From NCBI RefSeq assembly GCF_051857535.1, contig NZ_JBPZGY010000002.1:310001-374000 (forward strand): 64,000 nt of DNA. The letters are read 5' to 3'. A program made the position numbers and the translations under genes. This DNA comes from Roseateles_B sp051857535. Lineage in GTDB: Bacteria > Pseudomonadota > Gammaproteobacteria > Burkholderiales > Burkholderiaceae_C. The notes beneath the pieces were generated by a model. That model was not told the origin of the DNA, did not search any database, and worked only from the letters and a program-made list of their open reading frames with translations. Of the stretch, positions 34,903 through 42,958 are shown piece by piece. Position 1 is the first letter of the stretch. The number at the start of each line of letters is the position of its first letter.

Positions 34903-35557
34903 ATTGCCAAGCCCCCGGAACCCTGCGCTTGCCCGGGCGCTGCTGGTGGGCGCGGGCGGGCAGGGCCAGGTCGTGGCCGACGCTCTGCAGGCGGCTGGCC
35001 CGGCCTGGACCCTGTGCTTTGTCGATGATCGCGAGGCCCTGTGGGGGCAGTCGCTGATCGGATTGCCGGTGCTGGGCTCCTTGCGCGCCGTGCTCCAGGC
35101 CGACGACCATGTGCATGTGGCCATCGGCAGCAACGTGGTCCGGCGCCGCCTCTTTGCCGGTCTCGATCGCAAGCGGATGCTGACGGTGCAGCATCCGCGC
35201 GCCATGGTCTCGTCCCATGCCCGGGTGGGCCTCGGCTGCTTCGTGGCCGCCGGCGCGGTGCTGGGGCCCAGTGCCGTGCTGGGGGAGGGCGTGATCCTCA
35301 ACCATGGCGCGGTCGTGGATCACGATTGCGTGCTGGACGACTTCTGCCATGTGGCCCCGCTGGCCAGCCTGGCGGGCGATGTCCGGCTGGGCGCCGGGGT
35401 GCTGGTCGGTGCGGGGGCCCGCCTCCTGCCAGGAGTCAGGGTTGGTGCCGGAGCGGTGATCGGCGCCGGAGCGGTGGTATTGAACGATGTCGCGCCGGGG
35501 GCCACCGTGGTTGGCGTGCCAGCTCGGGAAATGAACAGCCTGTCTAGCAAGGGCTGA
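34892..35557 (+). CDS. Hexapeptide-repeat sugar acetyltransferase (PglD/NeuD family)
   Basis: A 221-residue enzyme with an N-terminal Rossmann-like part (ALLVGAGGQGQVVADAL) and a left-handed beta-helix C-terminal part built of hexapeptide repeats. GAVVDHDCVLDDFCHVAP aligns with the PglD catalytic region, the first His being the likely base; ATVVGVPAREM closes the domain. In this operon it should acetylate the 4-amino group of the UDP-sugar made by the PglE-like enzyme. It overlaps the NeuC-like gene by eleven bases. Confidence 0.9.
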   Translation: MRTELPSPRNPALARALLVGAGGQGQVVADALQAAGPAWTLCFVDDREALWGQSLIGLPVLGSLRAVLQADDHVHVAIGSNVVRRRLFAGLDRKRMLTVQHPRAMVSSHARVGLGCFVAAGAVLGPSAVLGEGVILNHGAVVDHDCVLDDFCHVAPLASLAGDVRLGAGVLVGAGARLLPGVRVGAGAVIGAGAVVLNDVAPGATVVGVPAREMNSLSSKG

Positions 35558-35568
35558 AAGGGACGGAA

Positions 35569-37059
35569 ATGAATAATGCAACATTGTTGAAGGACATTCA
35601 GGTCGCACGCAGCTGCACGATCCGGGATGCGTTGGCACGGCTGGACCGTACCGGCCATGGTCTCCTGCTGCTTGTGTCGGCAGAGGGCTGTTTCGAGCGC
35701 ACCGTCACCGACGGCGACCTGCGCCGCCTGATGCTGGGCAATGCGTCGCTGGAGTCCACGCTGACGCAGCTGCCGCAGCGTGCATCCGTCACCGTCAAGG
35801 TCGGCAGCTACACGCGCCAGCAGGCCCTGGCCTTGATGGGCCAGCATTCCATCCACCACATCCCCGTGCTGGACGACTCCGGCAGCGTGGCCGGCCTGCT
35901 GGAACGCAAGGAGCTGGACGAGCAGATCCTGCTGTCCACGCCTCACCTGGGCGAGTTCGAGCGCGAATTCGTCGAGGAGGCCTTCCGCACCAACTGGATC
36001 GCGCCGCTGGGGCCGCACGTGGATGCCTTTGAGCGCGAGCTGGCGGCCGAGGTCGGTGTCAAGCATGCGGCGGCGGTGTCGTCTGGCACCGCCGCCATCC
36101 ACCTGGCGCTGCGCCTGCTGGACGTCGGTCCGGGTGATCGCGTGTTCTGCTCGGCCCTGACCTTCGTGGCCACGGCCAATCCCATCCTCTACCAGGGCGC
36201 CGAGCCGGTGTTCATCGACTCCGAGCCCTTCAGCTGGAACATGTCGCCGTTGGCGCTGGAGCGAGCCCTGGCCGAGTCCAAGGCGCAGGGGCGTCTGCCC
36301 AAGGCCGTCATCGTGGTGAGCCTGTATGGCCAGAGCGCCGACATGGATCCGCTGCTGGAGCTGTGCGATGCCTACGGCGTGCCGGTGGTCGAGGACTCGG
36401 CGGAGTCGCTGGGCGCCAGCTACAAGCAACGGCCCAGCGGCTCCATGGGCCGCATGGGCATCTTCTCCTTCAACGGCAACAAGATCATCACCACCTCCGG
36501 CGGCGGCATGCTGGTGTCGGACGACGAGTCCCTGATCAAGAAGGCCCGCTTCCTGGCCACCCAGGCCCGTGAGCCGGTGCCCCATTACGAGCACACCACC
36601 GTCGGCTACAACTACCGCATGAGCAACATCCTCGCCGGTGTCGGGCGCGGGCAGCTGCGGGTGCTGAAGGACCGCGTGCAGGCGCGCCGCCGGGTGTTTG
36701 AGCGCTACCGGGACGGGCTCAAGCACGTCACGGCCATCGAATGGATGGACGAGCCCGCCTGGAGCTATTCCAACCGCTGGCTGAGCACGGGCATCATCCG
36801 CAGCGAGCGTACGCGGGTGACCAGCCAGGACCTCATGCAGCGGCTGATGGCGGAGCGCATCGAGGCGCGACCGGTCTGGAAGCCCATGCAGCTGCAGCCG
36901 GTCTTCGCGCAGGCGGCCTACTACAGCCACGAGCCGCAGCATTCTGTTTCTGCTCACCTGTTCGAATCGGGCTTCTGCCTGCCGTCCGGCTCCAACATGA
37001 CGGAAGCGCAGCAGGATCGTGTGATCGCCGTGCTGAGCGATCTTTTTGCCAAGGGCTGA
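35569..37059 (+). CDS. CBS-domain pair fused to a PglE/LegC-like sugar aminotransferase
   Basis: A 496-residue two-part protein. Residues 1-120 form a CBS pair (Bateman module; TVTDGDLRRLMLG and IPVLDDSGSVAGLLERKEL are its conserved ends). Residues 123-496 are a complete PLP-dependent DegT/DnrJ/EryC1 aminotransferase beginning LSTPHLGEFEREFVEEAF, closely like PglE, with the PLP-binding lysine in FSFNGNKIITTSGGG. It should make the UDP-4-amino sugar. The CBS pair is unusual on this enzyme and suggests control by a nucleotide. The frame is continuous with no sign of error at the junction. Confidence 0.9.
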   Translation: MNNATLLKDIQVARSCTIRDALARLDRTGHGLLLLVSAEGCFERTVTDGDLRRLMLGNASLESTLTQLPQRASVTVKVGSYTRQQALALMGQHSIHHIPVLDDSGSVAGLLERKELDEQILLSTPHLGEFEREFVEEAFRTNWIAPLGPHVDAFERELAAEVGVKHAAAVSSGTAAIHLALRLLDVGPGDRVFCSALTFVATANPILYQGAEPVFIDSEPFSWNMSPLALERALAESKAQGRLPKAVIVVSLYGQSADMDPLLELCDAYGVPVVEDSAESLGASYKQRPSGSMGRMGIFSFNGNKIITTSGGGMLVSDDESLIKKARFLATQAREPVPHYEHTTVGYNYRMSNILAGVGRGQLRVLKDRVQARRRVFERYRDGLKHVTAIEWMDEPAWSYSNRWLSTGIIRSERTRVTSQDLMQRLMAERIEARPVWKPMQLQPVFAQAAYYSHEPQHSVSAHLFESGFCLPSGSNMTEAQQDRVIAVLSDLFAKG

Positions 37060-37074
37060 GCCCTTCATCGAGCT

Positions 37075-38304
37075 ATGAATCCAGATTTGCAAGACGACCG
37101 AGCGGCCTATGGCGATGAATGGGACGAGCAGGAGGCGCCCGCGGTGACCCTGCTCGAGGCCCTGACATGGCTGGGCGAAGCCAAGACGCGCCTGTTGGCG
37201 ACGGCGGGCGCCTGCGCCGTCCTCGGTGTAGGGCTGGCCTTGGTGCTGCCGGCCAAATTCACGGCCACCACGACCTTCCTGCCGCCGGCTTCAAGTCAGC
37301 CGCAAGCCGGCTCGGCCGCAGCGCTTGCCGCACTGGGCTCCCTCGGAGGCCTGGCAGGGGCGGGGGTGAAGACGCCCGACGAAATGTACGTGGCGCTGCT
37401 GACGGGTGACAGCGTGCTGCGGGGCCTGGACACGCGTTTCAGCCTCCGTGAACGCTATGGCGTGAGCAGCCATGAGGCCCTGCGCCGCCGTGTGGCGGAG
37501 TTCGTCCGTGTCGGGGCTGACAAGAAGTCCGGCCTGATCAGCGTGGACGTCGAGGACCGCGATCCCGAGTTCGCGACCCGGCTGGCCAATGCCCATGCCG
37601 AAGAAATCAGCAAGGTGCTGGGTCGCCTGGCGATTGGTGAGGCACAGCAGCGGCGCGTCTTCTATGAGAGGCAGATCAAGGAAGCCAAGGAGGCGCTGGT
37701 GCAGGCCGAGGCCGGCCTGCGTGCCGTCCAGGAGAAGTCCGGCATGATTGCGCTGGAGAAGCAGGCTGAGTCGGTCGTGATCGGCGTGGCCCAGCTGCGG
37801 GCCGCTATCACGGAGCGTGAGGTGCAGATGAAGGTCTTGCGCGTGGACAGCACCGAGCACAACCCGGCCGTGGTGAAGCTCAGTTCCGAGCTGGCGGCCC
37901 TGAAGGCGGAACTGGCGCGGGCCGAGTCGGCACAGGGGCCCAGCGCCGTGGGCGTCTCGATGGCCAAGCTGCCGGCTGCGGCTGTGGAGTATGTCCGTGC
38001 CCGACGTGAACTGAAGATCCAGGAGGCCCTGATGGAGGGCCTGATCCGCCAGTACGAGATTGCCAAGCTGGATGAGGCCAAGGAAAGCCCGTCGCTTCAG
38101 CAGGTCGATGTGGCACGTGTCCCTGAGCGCAAGTCCTCTCCACGGCTGGGGCTGCTGGCGCTGAGCTTCGTCGCCGTGGGACTGATGGGTTCCGTGGCCT
38201 GGGTGCTTGGTCGCGGCTATGTTGCGAAGGTCCGCAGCCAGGACCCCGACAAGGCAGCCTCCTGGCGCGCACTGGCCAAGGCCTGGCGCTGGAGCCGCGC
38301 ATGA
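37075..38304 (+). CDS. Wzz-family chain-length determinant
   Basis: A 409-residue inner-membrane protein that probably sets polymer length. A first membrane helix lies at about 40-58, a long coiled-coil periplasmic region covers about 180-340, and a second helix with the Pro/Gly-rich entry RKSSPRLGLLALSFVAVGL lies at about 350-375. No C-terminal tyrosine-kinase domain is present, and no separate kinase or phosphatase gene is in the locus. It overlaps the following gene by four bases (ATGA). Confidence 0.88.
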   Translation: MNPDLQDDRAAYGDEWDEQEAPAVTLLEALTWLGEAKTRLLATAGACAVLGVGLALVLPAKFTATTTFLPPASSQPQAGSAAALAALGSLGGLAGAGVKTPDEMYVALLTGDSVLRGLDTRFSLRERYGVSSHEALRRRVAEFVRVGADKKSGLISVDVEDRDPEFATRLANAHAEEISKVLGRLAIGEAQQRRVFYERQIKEAKEALVQAEAGLRAVQEKSGMIALEKQAESVVIGVAQLRAAITEREVQMKVLRVDSTEHNPAVVKLSSELAALKAELARAESAQGPSAVGVSMAKLPAAAVEYVRARRELKIQEALMEGLIRQYEIAKLDEAKESPSLQQVDVARVPERKSSPRLGLLALSFVAVGLMGSVAWVLGRGYVAKVRSQDPDKAASWRALAKAWRWSRA

Positions 38305-40280
38305 GTAGCTGGAGCGTTCGTAGCCTGCGTGGCCTGGTGGCATTGCCCGCCTGGTGCAAGGCCGCCCTGCTGGTAGCGGTCGATGCTGTGTTCCTTCCCC
38401 TGTGCATGCTGGCGTCGGTGACCTTGCGGGTGGGCACGCTGGACGAGGCGCTGCACACCGCCCTGGCAGGGCAGGTGATCTTCGCGTGGCTGGCCATCCC
38501 GGTGCTGGCCGCCGCAGGTCTGTACCGCTCGGTGGTCCGCTACCTGGACCTGCGCGTGCTGGCCCGCTGCAGCGCTTCCCTGGCCGCGGTGGTGCTGCTG
38601 GTCTACATGCTGGCGCAAGCCGCGGACCTCACCATGCTGCCGCGCTCGTCCATGCTGATCTTCTGGTTCATCACCTTTGCCTACGTGCTGATCTCGCGCT
38701 TTCTCGCGCGGGCGCTGCTGTGGGGGGCCCTGCAGCGGCATGGGCGTCCGCTGGTCCGGACCATCATCTACGGAGCAGGGGCTGCAGGCGCCCAGCTGGC
38801 GCACAGCATGCAGTTCAGCCCCGAGTACCGGGCCGTCTGCTTCGTGGATGACGAGCCTGCACTGCGCGGCAAGAAGGTGGCCGGCCTGGACGTGCTGCCG
38901 GCCGATGCGCTGCGTGGCGCGGCCGACAAGCTGGCGATCGACCTCATCGTGGTCGCGGTGCCTTCGGCCGCGCCGGCTGTGCGTCGCCGCATCATCGAGC
39001 TGGCCGAAGGCACGGGCCTGCCGGTCAAGACGCTCCCGGGCCTGGTGGACCTGGTCCAGGGCGATGTACGCGTCTCCGACATCCGCGAGGTTGCGCTGCC
39101 TGACCTGCTGGGCCGCGAGGTGGTGCCGCCCGATGCCAAGCTCTTCAGCCGCAACATCCGCGGCAAGGCCGTGCTGGTGACGGGGGCCGGGGGCTCCATC
39201 GGCAGCGAGTTGTGCCGCCAGATCATGAGCCAGCGGCCGGCCGTGCTGCTGCTGCTGGACCACTCCGAGTTCGCGCTCTACAGCATCGAGCAGGAGCTGC
39301 GTCCGCAGGCGCAGGACGTCACCCTGGAGGCGGTGCTGGGCAGTGTGCTGGATGAAGACCTGCTGCTGCAGCTGATGCGCCAGCATCGTGTCGATACCGT
39401 TTATCACGCCGCAGCCTACAAGCACGTGCCGCTGGTCGAAGCCAATGTGCTGAGAGGCATCACGAACAATGTCTTCGGTTCCCTGGCGGTTGCGCGCTGC
39501 GCCGCGGCGGCAGGCGTCACGACCTGCGTGCTGGTGTCCACCGACAAGGCCGTGCGCCCGACCAACATCATGGGCACGACCAAGCGCGTGGCCGAGCTGA
39601 TCTTCCAGGGGGCGGCGGCGGCACCACAGTCCAAAACCACTTTTGCGATGGTGCGCTTCGGCAACGTGCTGGGCTCCTCCGGCTCCGTGGTGCCGCTGTT
39701 CAAGCGGCAGATCCAGGATGGCGGGCCCATCACCATCACGCATCCGGACATCATCCGCTACTTCATGCTGATTCCTGAAGCGGCCCAGCTCGTCATCCAG
39801 GCGGGCGCGATGGCCCGCGGAGGCGAGGTGTTCGTGCTGGACATGGGCGAGCCCGTGCGCATCGTCGACCTGGCGCGTACCCTGATTCGCCTGTCCGGGC
39901 TGACGGAGCGCACCAAGAGCCACCCGGATGGCGACATCGCCATCGAGTTCGTGGGACTGCGGCCGGGCGAGAAGCTTTACGAGGAGCTGCTGATCGGCGA
40001 TGGCGTGACGCCCAGCGGCCATCCTCGCATCATGTGCGCCCACGAGCGCATGCTGGAGCCTCAGGTGCTGGACACCCTCTTGGCCCAGCTCCGGGAGGCC
40101 TCTCGGGCCGGCGATGTGACCAGGGCTGTGGAACAGTTGCGTCTGCTGGTGCCGGAGTACCAGCCGCAGGCGGCGGAGTCTGCACCTCCTCCGGGATACT
40201 CGGCGGGCGTGGGCGAGGGCGCGGATGAGCAGGTCTTGCAGCCTGTGCTTGCGCCACCTGTTGTGTCGGCCCTGGGCTGA
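38301..40280 (+). CDS. Membrane-bound UDP-GlcNAc 4,6-dehydratase (PglF/WbpM/CapD family)
   Basis: Catalyses the first step from UDP-GlcNAc to the 4-keto-6-deoxy sugar. The 659-residue product has four N-terminal membrane helices, a first nucleotide-binding region (TIIYGAGAAGAQLA) and a second Rossmann domain with VTGAGGSIGSELCRQI. VSTDKAVRPTNIMGTTKR carries the catalytic Thr-Asp-Lys and Met-x3-Lys features of the family. It is the last gene of the 14-40 kb locus and supplies the substrate of the CBS-aminotransferase. Confidence 0.93.
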   Translation: MSSWSVRSLRGLVALPAWCKAALLVAVDAVFLPLCMLASVTLRVGTLDEALHTALAGQVIFAWLAIPVLAAAGLYRSVVRYLDLRVLARCSASLAAVVLLVYMLAQAADLTMLPRSSMLIFWFITFAYVLISRFLARALLWGALQRHGRPLVRTIIYGAGAAGAQLAHSMQFSPEYRAVCFVDDEPALRGKKVAGLDVLPADALRGAADKLAIDLIVVAVPSAAPAVRRRIIELAEGTGLPVKTLPGLVDLVQGDVRVSDIREVALPDLLGREVVPPDAKLFSRNIRGKAVLVTGAGGSIGSELCRQIMSQRPAVLLLLDHSEFALYSIEQELRPQAQDVTLEAVLGSVLDEDLLLQLMRQHRVDTVYHAAAYKHVPLVEANVLRGITNNVFGSLAVARCAAAAGVTTCVLVSTDKAVRPTNIMGTTKRVAELIFQGAAAAPQSKTTFAMVRFGNVLGSSGSVVPLFKRQIQDGGPITITHPDIIRYFMLIPEAAQLVIQAGAMARGGEVFVLDMGEPVRIVDLARTLIRLSGLTERTKSHPDGDIAIEFVGLRPGEKLYEELLIGDGVTPSGHPRIMCAHERMLEPQVLDTLLAQLREASRAGDVTRAVEQLRLLVPEYQPQAAESAPPPGYSAGVGEGADEQVLQPVLAPPVVSALG

Positions 40281-40352
40281 GTCCAGCCAGGCCGGGTGCC
40301 GGCACATCTCCCAGTGCCAGCACGATGAAAGCCTGGTGGCGACAATGCGCGC

Positions 40353-41090
40353 ATGAGCAGCACTTTGACGGCGTTGAGGCGCCATCCTGAATTCGGCCAG
40401 GGCGCCCGCGACATGTTGGGCATCACCCTGGGCATCTCGGCCTGGGGGCTGGTCACCGGCGTGGCCATGATCAAAAGCGGGCTGTCATTGCCGCTGGCGC
40501 TGCTGATGAGCCTCACCGTCTTCGCCGGCAGTTCGCAGCTGGCCGCGCTGCCCCTGCTGGCGGCCGGCGCGCCGCTGTGGGTGCTATGGGCCACGGCTTT
40601 CTGCGTGAACCTGCGCTTCGTGATCTTCAGCGCGCAGTGGCGCTACTACCTGGGCCACCTGCCGCTGCGCTGGCGGCTCTTCACCGGCTACTTTGCCGCC
40701 GACCTCAACTACGTGGCCTTCATGCGCCGCTACCCGGAGCCCCGGCCGGCCGACGAGCCGGCCCTGGCCTACTTCTGGGGCGGTGTGGCGCTGAACTGGA
40801 GCGCCTGGCAGATCCCCTCCATCGCAGGCATCCTGCTGGCCGATCGCGTGCCCACCGAATGGGGGCTGGGCTTTGCCGGCGTGCTGGCGCTGCTGGGCTT
40901 GACCTACTCGCTGCTGTCGGACCGCAAGAGCTGGATCTCTGCCGCCATGGCTGGCTGTGCCGCAGTTGCGAGCTACGCCCTGCCCTTGAAGCTCAACATC
41001 GTCGTGGCCATCGCGGCGGCCGTGGCCATGGGCCTGCTGCTGGATCACTGGATGCCTGATGCCAGGACGCCCGAGGAGGCTGTCAAATGA
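40353..41090 (+). CDS. azlC: AzlC family branched-chain amino acid exporter, large subunit
   Basis: A 245-residue inner-membrane protein with about seven hydrophobic segments and the AzlC signature FAGSSQLAALPLL near residue 50 plus NLRFVIFSAQW. With AzlD it exports branched-chain amino acids or analogues. The stop overlaps azlD by four bases (ATGA), the usual arrangement. It is separated from the polysaccharide locus by 72 bases with no evident terminator. Confidence 0.92.
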   Translation: MSSTLTALRRHPEFGQGARDMLGITLGISAWGLVTGVAMIKSGLSLPLALLMSLTVFAGSSQLAALPLLAAGAPLWVLWATAFCVNLRFVIFSAQWRYYLGHLPLRWRLFTGYFAADLNYVAFMRRYPEPRPADEPALAYFWGGVALNWSAWQIPSIAGILLADRVPTEWGLGFAGVLALLGLTYSLLSDRKSWISAAMAGCAAVASYALPLKLNIVVAIAAAVAMGLLLDHWMPDARTPEEAVK

Positions 41091-41419
41091 ATGACTGGAT
41101 GACCGCCCTGGCCATCCTCGGCCTGGCCCTGATCACGGTGCTGACGCGCAGCTTCTTCATGATCCCCGAGCGCGAGATCCCCATGCCCGACTGGGCCAAG
41201 CAGGGCCTGCGCTATGCCCCTCTGGCCGCGCTGGCCGCCGTGGTGCTGCCCCAGATCGTGATGACGCCGGACGGCCAGTTGCTGCACAGCTGGCAGGACG
41301 CGCGCCTCTACGCCGCGACCGTCGGCACCGCCTACTTCTTCTGGAAGCGCGGCATCCTGGGCACCATCCTGAGCGGCACGGCGGTGATGCTGGCCCTGCG
41401 CGTCGGCCTGGGCTGGTAA
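41087..41419 (+). CDS. azlD: AzlD family transporter small subunit
   Basis: A 110-residue membrane protein with three to four hydrophobic segments. LGLALITVLTRSFFMIPE and RYAPLAALAAVVLPQIV match the AzlD family. It pairs with the AzlC protein, which it overlaps by four bases. The 118 bases before pgk contain the pgk leader. Confidence 0.9.
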   Translation: MNDWMTALAILGLALITVLTRSFFMIPEREIPMPDWAKQGLRYAPLAALAAVVLPQIVMTPDGQLLHSWQDARLYAATVGTAYFFWKRGILGTILSGTAVMLALRVGLGW

Positions 41420-41537
41420 TCGAGGCGTGCTCGGGTACCACCAAGGTACGGCCGGGGCGCGCCGGGGCGGCTTGGTAAGCTAGAGGGCTTGCGCTGCCCG
41501 TGCAGCCCCCGAATTCCACACAAACTCCGAGAGACTC

Positions 41538-42731
41538 ATGAACGTCCTGCGTTTTTCCGACCTCGTGGCCGCCGGCAAGGTGGCTGGTCAGCGTGTCTTC
41601 ATCCGTGCCGATCTGAACGTCCCCCAGGACGATGCCGGCAACATCACCGAGGACACCCGCATCCGCGCCTCCATCCCGGCGATCGAGATGGCCCTGAAGG
41701 CCGGCGCTGCTGTGATGGTGACCTCCCACCTGGGCCGCCCGACCGAGGGTGAGTTCAAGCCCGAGGACTCCCTGGCTCCCATCGCCAAGCGCATGGGCGA
41801 GTTGATGGGCCGTGAGGTGCCCGTGCTGGCTGACTGGGTCGACGGTGTGAGCGTCGAGCCGGGCCAACTGGTGCTGCTGGAGAACTGCCGCGTCAACAAG
41901 GGCGAGAAGAAGAACAACGAAGAGCTGGCGAAGAAGATGGCCGCCCTGTGCGACATCTACGTCAACGACGCCTTCGGCACCGCCCACCGCGCCGAGGGCA
42001 CGACCTACGGCATCGCACAGTTCGCCAAGGTTGCCTGCGCCGGTCCGCTGCTGGCCGCCGAGATCGACGCCATCACCAAGGCCCTGGCCGCCCCGAAGCG
42101 CCCGCTGGTGGCCATCGTGGCCGGCTCCAAGGTCTCCACCAAGCTGACCATCCTCCAGTCCCTGTCCAAGAACGTGGACGGCCTGGTGGTGGGCGGCGGC
42201 ATCGCCAACACCTTCATGCTGGCCGCCGGCCTGAAGATCGGCAAGTCCCTGGCCGAGCCCGACCTCGTGGGCGAGGCCATCGCCGTGATCGAGTCCATGA
42301 AGGCCCGCGGCGCCGCTGTGCCCATCCCCGTGGACGTGGTGACCGCCAAGACCTTCGCCGCGGACGCTCCGGCCACCGTGAAGGCCGCGACCGACGTGGC
42401 CGACGATGACCTGATCCTGGACATCGGCCCCAAGACTGCCGCGATGCTGGCCGAGCAGCTCAAGGCAGCGGGCACCATCGTCTGGAACGGCCCGGTGGGT
42501 GTGTTCGAGTTCGATGCCTTCGCGCACGGTACCGAGACCATCGCTCGCGCCATCGCCGAGAGCAGCGCCTTCAGCATCGCTGGCGGCGGCGACACCCTGG
42601 CCGCCATCGCCAAGTACGGCATCGAGAAGAACGTGGGCTACATCTCCACCGGCGGCGGCGCCTTCCTGGAAGTGCTGGAAGGCAAGACCCTGCCCGCCTT
42701 CGAGATTCTGGCCCGGCGCGCCGAGGGCTGA
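41538..42731 (+). CDS. pgk: Phosphoglycerate kinase
   Basis: Interconverts 1,3-bisphosphoglycerate and 3-phosphoglycerate with ADP/ATP in the cytoplasm. The product has 397 residues, the standard length. RADLNVPQDD (21-30) and TSHLGRP are the substrate-binding loops; GGGIANTFM and GGGDTLAAI belong to the nucleotide domain. A GAGAGA sequence precedes the ATG. An intrinsic terminator follows at 42752. It begins a run of central-carbon genes (pgk, maeB, pyk, then fba). Confidence 0.97.
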   Translation: MNVLRFSDLVAAGKVAGQRVFIRADLNVPQDDAGNITEDTRIRASIPAIEMALKAGAAVMVTSHLGRPTEGEFKPEDSLAPIAKRMGELMGREVPVLADWVDGVSVEPGQLVLLENCRVNKGEKKNNEELAKKMAALCDIYVNDAFGTAHRAEGTTYGIAQFAKVACAGPLLAAEIDAITKALAAPKRPLVAIVAGSKVSTKLTILQSLSKNVDGLVVGGGIANTFMLAAGLKIGKSLAEPDLVGEAIAVIESMKARGAAVPIPVDVVTAKTFAADAPATVKAATDVADDDLILDIGPKTAAMLAEQLKAAGTIVWNGPVGVFEFDAFAHGTETIARAIAESSAFSIAGGGDTLAAIAKYGIEKNVGYISTGGGAFLEVLEGKTLPAFEILARRAEG

Positions 42732-42751
42732 TCGACGGCTCGCTCTGCTTG

Positions 42752-42780
42752 AAAGCCCGGCTTGTCCGGGCTTTTGTCTT
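42752..42780 (+). terminator. Intrinsic terminator after pgk
   Basis: A perfect 9-base stem (AAAGCCCGG / CCGGGCTTT) with loop CTTGT ends in a T-rich run. It lies 21 bases after the pgk stop, so pgk is transcriptionally separate from maeB. Confidence 0.88.
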
Positions 42781-42958
42781 TGGCAGCTCGACGCTCTGGC
42801 GGAAGCTCGCTTGCCGCGTCGCGAAGGCCGTCAGGCCGGTGTTTGCGATTTGTGCATGAGGGGCAAAGGACTCGGCATCGGCAGCGCATGAAACCGTCAT
42901 GTACCGGGGAGTAAGCTGGCTGGCCCTGCAGTCCGCACAGCAACAAGAGGAGACCCGG

